A stretch of DNA of 28,514 bases from Pseudomonadota bacterium. Lineage in GTDB: Bacteria; Pseudomonadota; Gammaproteobacteria; Xanthomonadales; Xanthomonadaceae. The notes beneath the pieces were generated by a model. That model searched no databases. It was not told where the DNA came from and saw only the letters and a program-made list of their open reading frames with translations. Both the position numbers and the translations under genes were made by a program. The stretch is from the NCBI GenBank assembly GCA_023388715.1, contig JAEWFT010000039.1, positions 1 to 28,514 on the forward strand, written 5' to 3'. Shown piece by piece: positions 8,337-15,894 of this stretch (position 1 is its first letter; each line of letters begins with the position of its first letter).

Positions 8337-8600
8337 AGCCAGGTAATACACCTGACCTACAGCAGTAGGTCGCGGAGGTACTGCTGCAGGTTCCCGACGT
8401 ACTCGGGTGGGTCCATTGACGTAGCCAGCTAATACACCCGACCTACTGCGGTAGGTCGCGGAGGTACTGCTGCAGGTTTCCGACGTACTCGGGTGGGTCC
8501 GGTGACGTAGCCAGCTGGTACACCTGACCTTCTGCGGTAGGTCGCCGAGGTACAGCGGTAGGTTCCGAACCTACCGCTCCAGGTCGCGCACCCACTCGTC
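8337..8600. repeat. 86-bp tandem repeat, about three copies, with short minus-strand peptide frames
   Basis: Copies start at 8337, 8423 and 8509 (AGCCAGSTAATACACC and variants), spaced 86 bp; the first two are nearly identical and the third is diverged. Further fragments (GGTACTGCTGCAGGT) continue to about 8625. On the minus strand copy 1 contains a 19-codon frame from the ATG at 8416 to the stop at 8357. Copies 2 and 3 keep the peptide pattern NLxxYLxDLxx but lack a start. No gene is called. Confidence 0.75.
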
Positions 8601-8712
8601 CAGCTTCGGCGGGTACTGCTGCAGGTCAACCCACCTACTGCTGTCGCGGCCGGACCTGCTGCCGTCGCTCCGCGCAACGCAGACGGCGGAGATGAAGAGC
8701 ACCCCTCCCCAG

Positions 8713-8743
8713 CCCTCCCCTTCGCCTGCGGCGAAAGGGAGGG
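8713..8743. repeat. Fourth copy of the CCCTCCCCTTCGCC hairpin
   Basis: Same inverted repeat as the three copies at 8174-8314, here 40 bp upstream of the MFS-acyltransferase start. It lies in the 5' leader of that gene, so it could affect its expression if transcription starts upstream of it. Confidence 0.8.
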
Positions 8744-8782
8744 AGACAAGCGGCTATCCTCCGCAAAACCCCGGAACCGCCG

Positions 8783-10690
8783 ATGGCCCATTCGCAGTTC
8801 GACCTGCTCCGCGAGCGCCGCTTCCTGCCGTACTTCGCGGTGCAGGCGCTGGGGGCGTTCAACGACAACGTGTTCCGGCAGGCGATCATCGGGCTGATGG
8901 GGGCGATGGTGCTGGCCGGCACTCTGGACCCGTCCACCCGCGGCATCTACACGCAGCTGGCGCCGGCGGTGTTCATCCTGCCGTACTTCCTGTTCTCCTC
9001 GATCGCCGGGCAGTTCGCCGAGCGCACCGAGAAGGCGCGGCTGATCCGCATCACCACCGCGATGGAGATCGCCATCATGGCGCTGGCGGCGGTGGGCTTC
9101 GTATTTCAGAACATGCCGGTGCTGCTGATCGCGCTGTTCGCCACCGGCATGCAGTCCACCCTGTTCGGGCCGGTGAAGTATTCGATCCTGCCCAGCGTGC
9201 TGGCGCCGGAGGAGCTGACCGGCGGCAACGGGCTGGTGGAGATGGGCACCAGCATCTCGATCCTGCTGGGCATGCTGCTGGGCGGGCTGGTCTTCACCGT
9301 GGCCGGCGACAACGGCCCGCAGGCCGCGGCGCTGCTGGTGGTGGCGCTGGCCATCACCGGCAACCTGCTCAGCCGAGCGATCCCGCCGGTGCCGGCCTCC
9401 GCGCCGGGGCTGAAGATCCAGTGGAACCCTATCCCGGAATCGCTGGCGATCTGGCGGCTGGCGCGCAAGCAGCTGGCCGTGCGCAACGCGGTGCTGGGGG
9501 TGAGCTGGTTCTGGTTCACCGGCACCCTGCTGACCGGCAACCTGCCGGTGTACGCGGAGACCCACCTGGGCGGCACGCAGACGCTGTACGTGTTCGCGCT
9601 AGCGGTGTTCTCGATCGGCGTAGGCGTGGGCTCGCTGCTGTGCGAGAAGCTGTCGGCGCGTACGGTGGAGATCGGACTGGTGCCGCTGGGCGCGATCGGC
9701 ATGAGCGCGTGCATCGCGCACCTGGCGCTGGCGCCGGCGATCGCCGCGCAGGGGCTGGACGTGTCGAGTTTCCTGCAACAGCCGGGCGCCTGGCGGGTGG
9801 TGGCGGACCTGGCCGGGATCGGGCTGTCTTCCGGCTTCTACGTGGTGCCGCTGTTCGCGCTGATCCAGAGCCGCACCCCGCGCGAAGAGCTGAGCCGGGT
9901 GATTGCCGGCATGAACATCCAGAACGCGGTGTTCATCGTGCTGGCCGCGCTGGGCGGGGTGGCGCTGCAGCAGCTGCTGGGCTGGAGCATCCCGCAGGTG
10001 TTCCTGGCGCTGGGCGTGGCCAGCATCCTGGTGGCGGCGTGGATCTTCAGCATCGTCCCCGAGTTCCTGATGCGCTTCCTCAGCTGGCTGCTGGTGCGCG
10101 CGCTGTACCGGCTGAAGCTGCACGGGATCGAGAAACACGTGCCCGACGAAGGCCCGGCGCTGCTGGTGTGCAACCACGTCAGCTACATGGACGCGCTGAT
10201 CCTGGCCGCCAGCATCCCGCGGCCGGTGCGCTTCGTCATGTACTACCGGATCTTCAACATCCCGGTGATGCGCTGGATCTTCAGGACGGCGAAGGCGATC
10301 CCGATTGCCGGCGCCAGGGAAGACCCGGCGCTGATGCAGCGCGCGTTCGATGAAGTGGACGCCGCGCTGGCCGAGGGCGAACTGGTCTGCATCTTCCCCG
10401 AAGGCGCGCTGACGAAGGACGGCAACATCGCGCCGTTCAAGACCGGCGTGGAGAAGATCCTCGCCCGCCGTCCTGTGCCGGTGGTGCCCATGGCCCTGCG
10501 CAACATGTGGGGCAGCATGTGGAGCCGCCGCGCGAATGCGAAGGAAGGCGACCTGCTGGACCGCATGCGGGTGCCAAGGCGGCTGCGCGCGCATATCGAA
10601 GTGGTAGCGGCCGCACCGGTGGATGGCGTGATGGCGACCGCGGCCGGGCTGGAGGCGAAGGTGCGGGAATTGCGGGGGGATGCGGCCTGA
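8783..10690 (+). CDS. MFS transporter-acyltransferase fusion (LplT/Aas-like, no AMP-ligase domain)
   Basis: 635-residue inner-membrane protein with two fused domains. Residues 1-430 are a 12-segment major facilitator domain with LplT-like signatures (AFNDNVF at 25-31, FGPVKYS at 128-134). Residues 440-630 are a PlsC-type acyltransferase with NHVSYMD at 464-470 (H465 and D470 are the catalytic pair) and FPEGALT at 538-544. In the best known case, LplT flips lysophospholipid across the inner membrane and Aas reacylates it. Here transport and acyl transfer would be one chain. The acyl-ACP synthetase domain found in many longer fusions is absent, so it would need acyl donor from elsewhere. The ATG fits the family N-terminus (FDLLRERRFLPYF); the ribosome-binding site is weak. 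The gene stands alone, followed by REP repeats. Confidence 0.9.
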   Translation: MAHSQFDLLRERRFLPYFAVQALGAFNDNVFRQAIIGLMGAMVLAGTLDPSTRGIYTQLAPAVFILPYFLFSSIAGQFAERTEKARLIRITTAMEIAIMALAAVGFVFQNMPVLLIALFATGMQSTLFGPVKYSILPSVLAPEELTGGNGLVEMGTSISILLGMLLGGLVFTVAGDNGPQAAALLVVALAITGNLLSRAIPPVPASAPGLKIQWNPIPESLAIWRLARKQLAVRNAVLGVSWFWFTGTLLTGNLPVYAETHLGGTQTLYVFALAVFSIGVGVGSLLCEKLSARTVEIGLVPLGAIGMSACIAHLALAPAIAAQGLDVSSFLQQPGAWRVVADLAGIGLSSGFYVVPLFALIQSRTPREELSRVIAGMNIQNAVFIVLAALGGVALQQLLGWSIPQVFLALGVASILVAAWIFSIVPEFLMRFLSWLLVRALYRLKLHGIEKHVPDEGPALLVCNHVSYMDALILAASIPRPVRFVMYYRIFNIPVMRWIFRTAKAIPIAGAREDPALMQRAFDEVDAALAEGELVCIFPEGALTKDGNIAPFKTGVEKILARRPVPVVPMALRNMWGSMWSRRANAKEGDLLDRMRVPRRLRAHIEVVAAAPVDGVMATAAGLEAKVRELRGDAA

Positions 10691-10701
10691 GGCGCGCGCG
10701 T

Positions 10702-10888
10702 TCGCGGCTGAAGCCGCTCCCACCGGCCTATCAGTTCCTCGGATCGCGGCCGAAGCCACCAGGCCTATCGGCTCCTCCGATCGCGGCTGAAGCCACTCCC
10801 ACAAGGCCTATTGGCTCCTCGGATCGCGGCCCAAGCTGCTCCTGCAGGCAAAGTGGCACCTTGGATCCCGGCTGAAGCCGCTCCTACC
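10702..10888. repeat. REP cluster, five copies in one orientation
   Basis: REP-like palindromes begin at about 10702, 10742, 10779, 10822 and 10864, all reading GATCGCGGCTGAAGCCGCTCC or decayed forms. They directly follow the stop codon of the MFS-acyltransferase gene. Several copies are eroded (GGCCGAAGCC, GGCCCAAGCTGC), suggesting older insertions. Confidence 0.85.
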
Positions 10889-10920
10889 ACCTCAGGAATC
10901 CCCCCTGTGCATCCCCTCCC

Positions 10921-11192
10921 CTGTGGGAGCGGCTTCAGCCGCGATGACCAGCCGCAGATGGGTAGCAGCTCCCCCTAACCCACCCCCTGTGGGAGCGGCT
11001 TCAGCCGCGATCAGACGCCCCGACATGTCGGCGGCGATAACCAGCTGCAGATGGGTAGCAGCTCCCCCAACCCACCCCTGTGGGAGCGGCTTCAGCCGCG
11101 ATCAGACACCCCGACATGTCGGCGGCGATGACCAGCTGCAAGTGGGTAGCAGCTCCCCCAACCCACCCCTGTGGGAGCGGCTTCAGCCGCGA
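10921..11192. repeat. REP cluster in opposite orientation, inside a 91-93-bp tandem unit
   Basis: Four REP copies (CTGTGGGAGCGGCTTCAGCC) begin at 10921, 10987, 11078 and 11169, inverted relative to the preceding cluster. The last three lie inside a larger tandem unit that starts CAGCTGCAGATGGGTAGCAG at 10949, 11042 and 11133 (93 and 91 bp apart). Two units also hold the 12-bp palindrome CCGACATGTCGG (11020-11031 and 11111-11122). The last copy overlaps the 3' end of the RAYT gene. Confidence 0.88.
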
Positions 11193-11656
11193 TCCGGGGA
11201 ATCCAGCCATTGGCAATCCCAGTAAGGGTAGTCGCCAACGCGACGAGCGAATCCCGCGCGGACGGGGTTTGCGATGACATAGCGCGCAGCAGGCCGCAGG
11301 TCGGCATCGGAGCGCAACGCGCGATCATGGAAGCCGGCTTGCCACACCATGTCGATGTGGGGATGCAGCAGGCGAATCGCGCGCGACACCCTGCCCTTGG
11401 CCTGCCCGACCACCAGCGAAAGCCCGGTGCTTTCGCCAAGCTGCACGATCCCGTGCCAGTGGTCGGGCATCAACACCCAAGCCAGCAGGCGCGCATCTCC
11501 CCAAGTCGCAGGGGCTGACAGCCAGCGGCAGGTGTCACGGGCCATCTGCGGGTCGGCGAAGATCGCGCGACGACGCGCCGTGGCGAAGGTGACGAGGTAG
11601 GCCTGTCCGGGGAGCGAATGGCGTCCGGATCTGAGCGCGGCGGATCCTTGCGGCAT
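11183..11656 (-). CDS. REP-associated tyrosine transposase (RAYT)
   Basis: 157-residue single-strand transposase of the Y1/HUH superfamily. It opens like other RAYTs (ALRSGRHSLPGQAYLVTFAT), carries the metal-binding HUH motif as DHWHG (H66 and H68), and has the nucleophile region ARYVIANPVRAGF with Tyr126. Such enzymes recognise and mobilise REP palindromes. The surroundings fit: REP clusters lie on both sides in both orientations. The frame runs upstream to an ATG at 11707, but that extra part is proline-rich and unlike the family, so I prefer the ATG at 11656. Neither start has a clear ribosome-binding site. The TGA stop at 11183-11185 lies inside a REP copy, so the palindrome supplies the end of the protein. 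It appears intact. Confidence 0.93.
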   Translation of the reverse strand: MPQGSAALRSGRHSLPGQAYLVTFATARRRAIFADPQMARDTCRWLSAPATWGDARLLAWVLMPDHWHGIVQLGESTGLSLVVGQAKGRVSRAIRLLHPHIDMVWQAGFHDRALRSDADLRPAARYVIANPVRAGFARRVGDYPYWDCQWLDSPDRG

Positions 11657-11727
11657 GCAGGGATGGTGGGCGCTCGGCGAGGTGCTGGGGATCGGGCAAT
11701 ACCCCATGGAGGTGTGGGGCTAACCGA

Positions 11728-12030
11728 GATCGCGGCTGAAGCCGCTCCCACAGGTACAAGTGCAAGCTGGCTCGGCTTGAGGCTGAAGCCGCTCCCACAA
11801 GGACCAGCAAGAGCAGGCCCGGAGGGCGGCTGGAGCGACTCTTGCAGTGTTCGGCCACTCGGATCGCGGCTGAAGCCGCTCCCACAGGTACAAGTGCAAG
11901 CGGCTCGGAGGACGGCTGGAGCGACTCATGAAGTGTTCGGCCACTCGGGTCGCGGCTGAAGCCGCTCCTACAACCTCTTTGGAATCCCCCTTTGAATTCC
12001 CAACCTGTGGGAGCGGGTTCAGCCGCGATC
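11728..12030. repeat. REP cluster upstream of the RAYT gene
   Basis: REP copies begin at about 11728, 11778, 11861 and 11949 in one orientation and at 12005 in the other. Between them a second shared segment recurs (GGCTGGAGCGACTCNTG-N-AGTGTTCGGCCACTCG, near 11828 and 11912), as does ACAGGTACAAGTGCAAGC after two copies. This makes an irregular composite repeat of about 85 bp. No gene is seen in 11708-12119. Confidence 0.87.
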
Positions 12031-12119
12031 AGGCAGCCCGACTTGGCCCCAGCTCCGGCCGCGATGACCAGCTGCCATGTGGGTAGATGCTTGCTCGACC
12101 CTCACCCTCCGGGCCGGCC

Positions 12120-13022
12120 TCACCCCACCCAACCCGCCAGCACCAGCAGGGCGATGAGGGCGAGCCAGAGCACCAGCACGCGCCACGCGAGGCTCATGGC
12201 GTCGCGCAGTTCGGGCAGGTCGCCGAACACTTCGGCGATGGCGGCGGCGGCAGGAACGCCGGTGTCGGCGTAGTCCGCCACTTCCTCAGCGATCTCGCTT
12301 CGCACGCTCGCGCGGGCGGCGTTGGCCAGCAGGCTGCCGTGCAGGGCGAAGGCCCCCGGTTCGCGCCAGGCGGCCATCACGCTGTCGAAGTTGCCGACCA
12401 GCGCCAACGACAGGGTCGCCAGCTGCGCCACCGGCCAGTCGAGCGCGGCGAGCAGGGTGCGGGCGCCCTCGCGGGTTTCATGCGGCAGCAGGTCGGCGTC
12501 CGCCTCGGCGGCCAGCGCGCCCAGGCGGTAGAGCAAGGCGCCGAACGGGCCCAGCAGCAGGAACCAGAACAGCACCCCGAACCAGCGGCGCAGCGCATTG
12601 CGGAACACCGCCTCGACCAGCGAACCGCCGTCCATCCGCACCGCGGCACCCGGCGGGTACAGGCGCGCGGCGGCGGCGCGGCGGCTGGCGGCGTCCGGGG
12701 CATCCAGCACCGCGGACACGTCGACATCGAGGTCGCGCGGGCCCCAGCAGAAGAACAGCACGGCGATGGCGAACAGCAGGCCCGGCAGTCCCCACAGCGG
12801 ATCGTCCAGCGCCCGCTGCAGCAGGCCGGTCACCAGCAGCGGCGGCAGCAGCGCCAGCGCGATGCCGTAGCGGCCGCGCCAGAAGCTGCCTTCGGGGAAC
12901 TGCGCGCCCAGCCACTGCAGCCAGCCGCGGAACCAGCCGAAGCGGCGCAGGCGGGAGGCCAGCGGCGGCGCGAGGTGGCCCAGCGCCAGTGCAACGACGA
13001 CGGCAAGCAGGGTGGCGGCCAT
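12120..13022 (-). CDS. ampE: AmpE-like regulatory membrane protein
   Basis: 300-residue inner-membrane protein resembling AmpE, a CobD-like polytopic protein linked to beta-lactamase regulation in enterobacteria and Pseudomonas. Hydrophobic segments are visible at the N-terminus (LLAVVVALALGHLA), at about 53-70, 81-94, 152-170 and at the C-terminus (VLVLWLALIALLVLAGWV). The helical loop GRYGIALALLPPLL and the DSVMAAWRE region fit the family. No ampD gene is adjacent, unlike in E. coli; instead it is the last gene of a DUF6776-erpA-nudC-ampE series, starting nine bases after the nudC stop. Assignment rests on overall layout and remembered family features. Confidence 0.82.
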   Translation of the reverse strand: MAATLLAVVVALALGHLAPPLASRLRRFGWFRGWLQWLGAQFPEGSFWRGRYGIALALLPPLLVTGLLQRALDDPLWGLPGLLFAIAVLFFCWGPRDLDVDVSAVLDAPDAASRRAAAARLYPPGAAVRMDGGSLVEAVFRNALRRWFGVLFWFLLLGPFGALLYRLGALAAEADADLLPHETREGARTLLAALDWPVAQLATLSLALVGNFDSVMAAWREPGAFALHGSLLANAARASVRSEIAEEVADYADTGVPAAAAIAEVFGDLPELRDAMSLAWRVLVLWLALIALLVLAGWVG

Positions 13023-13031
13023 GCCCCGATT

Positions 13032-13970
13032 CTACCCAGCGCCCTCGCCGGCCCGCGCACGCGCGTCCTGCGCCTGCAGCCAGGCCTGCACCACGTGGCG
13101 CGCGATCGACACCGGCGACGGCAGCACGATTCCCTCGCCCTGCGCGCCGGCGTCGCGCCAGTCGCGGGCCAGCCCGGCGCGCACCTCGTCGGCGCTGAAC
13201 CAGCGCGCGTCCTCCAGCTCCTCGCGCGCGACCGGCGCGTCGGCTTCCGCATCGGCGATGAAGCCCAGCATCAGCGAGCCCGGGAACGGCCACGGCTGCG
13301 AGCCGACGTAGCGCGCGCTGCGAGCATGGACCCGCACCCCGGTTTCCTCCATCACCTCGCGGGCGATGGTCTGCTCCAGGGTCTCGCCCGGCTCGACGAA
13401 GCCGGCCACCAGCGACCAGCGCCGCGGCGGCCAGCTGGCCTGCCGCCCGAGCAGCAGGCGCTGGCCATCGCTGACGGCGACGATGATCGCCTGGTCGGTA
13501 CGCGGGTAATGCTCGCTGCCGCAGCCCTCGCAGCGGCCGAGCCAGCCCGCGCGCAGGAAGCGCAGCGGGCCGGCGCAGGCGGGGCAATAGCGGTGCCGCG
13601 CATGCCAGTGGCGCAGCGCGCGGGCCTGCGCGAAGAGGGTGGATTGCCAGGACGGCCATTGGCTGGCGGCCTCGCGCAGGTCGATCCACCCGCTCGCGGT
13701 CGGCAACGCTGCGTCGGCACCCGCGAGAAACCAGGCCCGGCCCTCGCGCAGGCCCAGGAACGTGTGGCCCTGCGGTCCCGCCGCCAGCGCCGGACCGGCC
13801 ACTGCGGCCAGCTCACCGCGTGCATCCAGTGGCGCGCGTCCCTCGCCGTCCAGCACCAGGACCCGCGCATCGGGCCACGCCAGCGCCAGTGCCGCCGCGT
13901 CGTCGCGCAGGTGGTCGGCGCGGTCGAGCGCGCCGTCGACGAACGCATGCGGCGAGGCGGGCGGGCTCAC
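13032..13970 (-). CDS. nudC: NADH pyrophosphatase (NAD-capped RNA decapping hydrolase) NudC
   Basis: 312-residue Nudix hydrolase that splits NAD(H) and removes NAD caps from RNA. A zinc ribbon is present (C129, C132, C147, C150). The Nudix box starts at Gly190 (GFVEPGETLEQTIAREVMEE), and the NudC-specific SQPWPFP motif is at 224-230. The N-terminal part (1-115) is the variable domain. The length is slightly longer than the E. coli enzyme. Its start overlaps the erpA stop by four bases (ATGA), which suggests coupled translation and an operon with erpA and ampE. All catalytic glutamates of the box are present, so it should be active. Confidence 0.96.
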   Translation of the reverse strand: MSPPASPHAFVDGALDRADHLRDDAAALALAWPDARVLVLDGEGRAPLDARGELAAVAGPALAAGPQGHTFLGLREGRAWFLAGADAALPTASGWIDLREAASQWPSWQSTLFAQARALRHWHARHRYCPACAGPLRFLRAGWLGRCEGCGSEHYPRTDQAIIVAVSDGQRLLLGRQASWPPRRWSLVAGFVEPGETLEQTIAREVMEETGVRVHARSARYVGSQPWPFPGSLMLGFIADAEADAPVAREELEDARWFSADEVRAGLARDWRDAGAQGEGIVLPSPVSIARHVVQAWLQAQDARARAGEGAG

Positions 13971-14338
13971 ATCGTGAACGACGAGCCGCAGCCGCAGGTG
14001 GTCTTGGCGTTCGGGTTGCGGATCACGAACTGCGCGCCGCCCAGCGATTCGCTGTAGTCGACGCTGGCGCCGGCGAGGTACTGCAGGCTCAGCGGATCCA
14101 CCAGCAGGGTCACGCCATCGGTGACGATGGCGATGTCGTCCTCGCCCTGCACTTCGTCGAACTCGAAGCCGTACTGGAAGCCGGAGCAGCCGCCGCCCTG
14201 GATGTAGACCCGCAGCTTGAGCCCGGCGTTGCCTTCCTCGGCGATCAGCTCGCGCACCTTGGCGGCGGCATTGCCGGTGAAGTCCATGGGCGCGGCCGGC
14301 AGGCCGGGCAGCGGGAGCGGGGTGGCGACGGTATCCAT
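13967..14338 (-). CDS. erpA: Iron-sulfur cluster insertion protein ErpA
   Basis: 123-residue A-type carrier that passes [Fe-S] clusters to apoproteins such as isoprenoid synthesis enzymes. The three ligand cysteines are present: C51 in GGGCSGFQYGF and C115/C117 in the C-terminal CGCGSSFTM. I chose the ATG at 14338 (MDTVATPLPL); the open frame extends upstream as a proline/arginine-rich stretch overlapping the neighbour and is not family-like. The N-terminus is about ten residues longer than the E. coli protein. It lies 31 bp after the DUF6776-like gene and overlaps nudC by four bases. Confidence 0.95.
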   Translation of the reverse strand: MDTVATPLPLPGLPAAPMDFTGNAAAKVRELIAEEGNAGLKLRVYIQGGGCSGFQYGFEFDEVQGEDDIAIVTDGVTLLVDPLSLQYLAGASVDYSESLGGAQFVIRNPNAKTTCGCGSSFTM

Positions 14339-14369
14339 CCCGTCAGGATGGGGGGGCGGGCGCCGCGAT

Positions 14370-15104
14370 TCAACCAGCGCCGGGCGCGGTCGCGGGCGGC
14401 GGCGCGGTGGCGGGAGCGGCGCCGGCGGTGGCATCGCTCCAGGTGAAGCTGCGCTCCAGCGCCGTTCCGCTCACCGGCACCAGCCGCACCACCACCCGGA
14501 TCGGCTTGACCCCCTCGGGCAGCACGATGTCGCCTTCCACCTGCTGGAAGTACTTGAACGAATACTCCACCCCCGGCGCCGAGGCCTGCTGGCGCAGCGT
14601 GCCCCAGTCCAGCCGGCGCATGCGCCCGCCTTCGCTGACCTCCAGCGCCAGCTGCAGCCGGCCCTTGTTGGTCGCCCCGCGGTTGAGGTTCTGGGTCAGG
14701 GTGGCGACGAAGTGCCAGAGCTGCGGATCGCGCTGCGGGGTAAGCGACAGCTCGTGCACCGCAAGGCCGTGGCGCTGCGCGGTGGCGCCGACGAAGCGCT
14801 CGTAGAAGGCGATGTCCGCGCGCAGGCCGGCGATCTCCTCGTCGCGCTCGGCCAGCGTGCCCTGCAGGTCGCCGTTGGCCTGGCGGCTGATCTGGTCGGA
14901 GCGCTTGAGGGTGGCGACCTCCTGCTCCAGCGCGTCGATCGCGGCGGCCTGCTCGCGCAGCGTCTGCACCGCGTTGGCCGGTTGCGGCGCGAAGCTGCGC
15001 CACGCCCCCCAGGCGCCCAGCAGCAGGGCGGCGGCCACCAGCAGGACCAGGGCGAGGCGCGGCTGGCCGGTGCCGCGCTGGCGGGTGCGGTTGGAATCTC
15101 GCAT
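14370..15104 (-). CDS. DUF6776-like single-pass membrane protein with coiled coil
   Basis: 244-residue protein. A short basic N-terminus (RDSNRTRQRG) precedes one membrane segment at about 17-35 (LALVLLVAAALLLGAWGAW). A coiled-coil stretch follows at about 45-95 (heptad-like LREQAAAIDALEQEVATLKR), then a globular beta-rich domain and an alanine/proline tail. The organisation matches the DUF6776 family that I recall beside erpA in Xanthomonadales; its function is unknown. The coiled coil and outward-facing domain suggest a scaffold or cell-envelope assembly role, which is inference. The ATG at 15104 begins just before the membrane segment; a much longer frame continues upstream antisense to the next genes and is rejected. 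It heads the erpA-nudC-ampE series. Confidence 0.8.
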   Translation of the reverse strand: MRDSNRTRQRGTGQPRLALVLLVAAALLLGAWGAWRSFAPQPANAVQTLREQAAAIDALEQEVATLKRSDQISRQANGDLQGTLAERDEEIAGLRADIAFYERFVGATAQRHGLAVHELSLTPQRDPQLWHFVATLTQNLNRGATNKGRLQLALEVSEGGRMRRLDWGTLRQQASAPGVEYSFKYFQQVEGDIVLPEGVKPIRVVVRLVPVSGTALERSFTWSDATAGAAPATAPPPATAPGAG

Positions 15105-15197
15105 CGGCGCATGAAGCCCCCGCGGCCACCCCTGCGTCAAGCGCCGGCTGCCGTTAGACTGCGGCCAGGGCCACCGGCCGGCGTCGAGGACAGCGTC

Positions 15198-15788
15198 ATG
15201 CAGCTGGATCAAACCCACCTGTTTGCCATCGGCGTGCTGCTGGCATGGCTGGCCGGCATCCGCGTGTACCTCACCGTGTTCGGAGTGGGGCTGGCCGGGA
15301 TGCTGGGCTGGCTGGACCTGCCCGACGCGCTGCAGGCCACGCAGTCGGCGTGGGTGCTCGGCACCTCCGGCGTGCTGGCCGCGGCGGAATTCTTCGCCGA
15401 CAAGATCCCGGGCGTGGATTCGGTGTGGGACCTGCTGCATACGGTGCTGCGCATCCCGGTGGGCGCGTTCCTGGCCGCCGCGGCGATGTCGCCGGATGGC
15501 GAGCTCGGCACCGGCATGCTGGCCACCGGCGCGGGCGTCGCCCTGACCAGCCACTTCATCAAGGCCGGCTCGCGCGCGCTGCTCAACACCTCGCCGGAAC
15601 CGGTCAGCAACTGGACCGCCTCCATCACCGAGGACGCGGCGGTGGTCGGTGGGCTGGCGCTGGCGTTCACCCATCCCTGGCTGGCGCTGGCGCTGGTTGT
15701 CACCTTGAGCCTGGTGTTTGCGTTGTCCATCTGGTGGCTGTGGCGCAAGCTGTTCCGCCGCAGCCCGCGGCCGCCAGCACCCGGCTGA
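15198..15788 (+). CDS. DUF4126 family membrane protein
   Basis: 196-residue polytopic membrane protein of the DUF4126 family, function unknown. About four to five hydrophobic segments are visible, with the family-like motifs GIRVYLTVFGVGL, FFADKIPGVDSVWDLLHTVLR and TSHFIKAGSRALLNTSPEPVSN, and a basic C-terminal end (WRKLFRRSPR). The ATG has GAGGA seven bases upstream. It is divergent from the DUF6776-like gene, with a 93-bp shared upstream region. It is 106 bp before the response regulator on the same strand and may be cotranscribed with it. Confidence 0.85.
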   Translation: MQLDQTHLFAIGVLLAWLAGIRVYLTVFGVGLAGMLGWLDLPDALQATQSAWVLGTSGVLAAAEFFADKIPGVDSVWDLLHTVLRIPVGAFLAAAAMSPDGELGTGMLATGAGVALTSHFIKAGSRALLNTSPEPVSNWTASITEDAAVVGGLALAFTHPWLALALVVTLSLVFALSIWWLWRKLFRRSPRPPAPG

Positions 15789-15894
15789 GCGTCCCGCCGC
15801 ACCGTCCTTCCCCCGGACATGACATGGAGTCGCGCGTGGTCCGTCATCCCCCTGTTCGCGTGAGTTCCCGCAACACCGTGCCGGAGTGCGCGGC

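Noticed and set aside
7747..8346. Plus-strand repeat protein of 199 residues (29-residue repeats)
   Set aside because: Comparable frames are open on the minus strand too, no ribosome-binding site is evident, and all five differences between the two best copies change the amino acid.
8429..9565. Minus-strand frame of 378 codons across the MFS gene start
   Set aside because: Antisense to the MFS-acyltransferase gene and composed of low-complexity Q/R/H-rich sequence.
12087..14057. Long plus-strand frame of 656 codons
   Set aside because: Antisense to ampE and nudC, whose motifs are unmistakable on the minus strand; long antisense frames are expected at this GC content.
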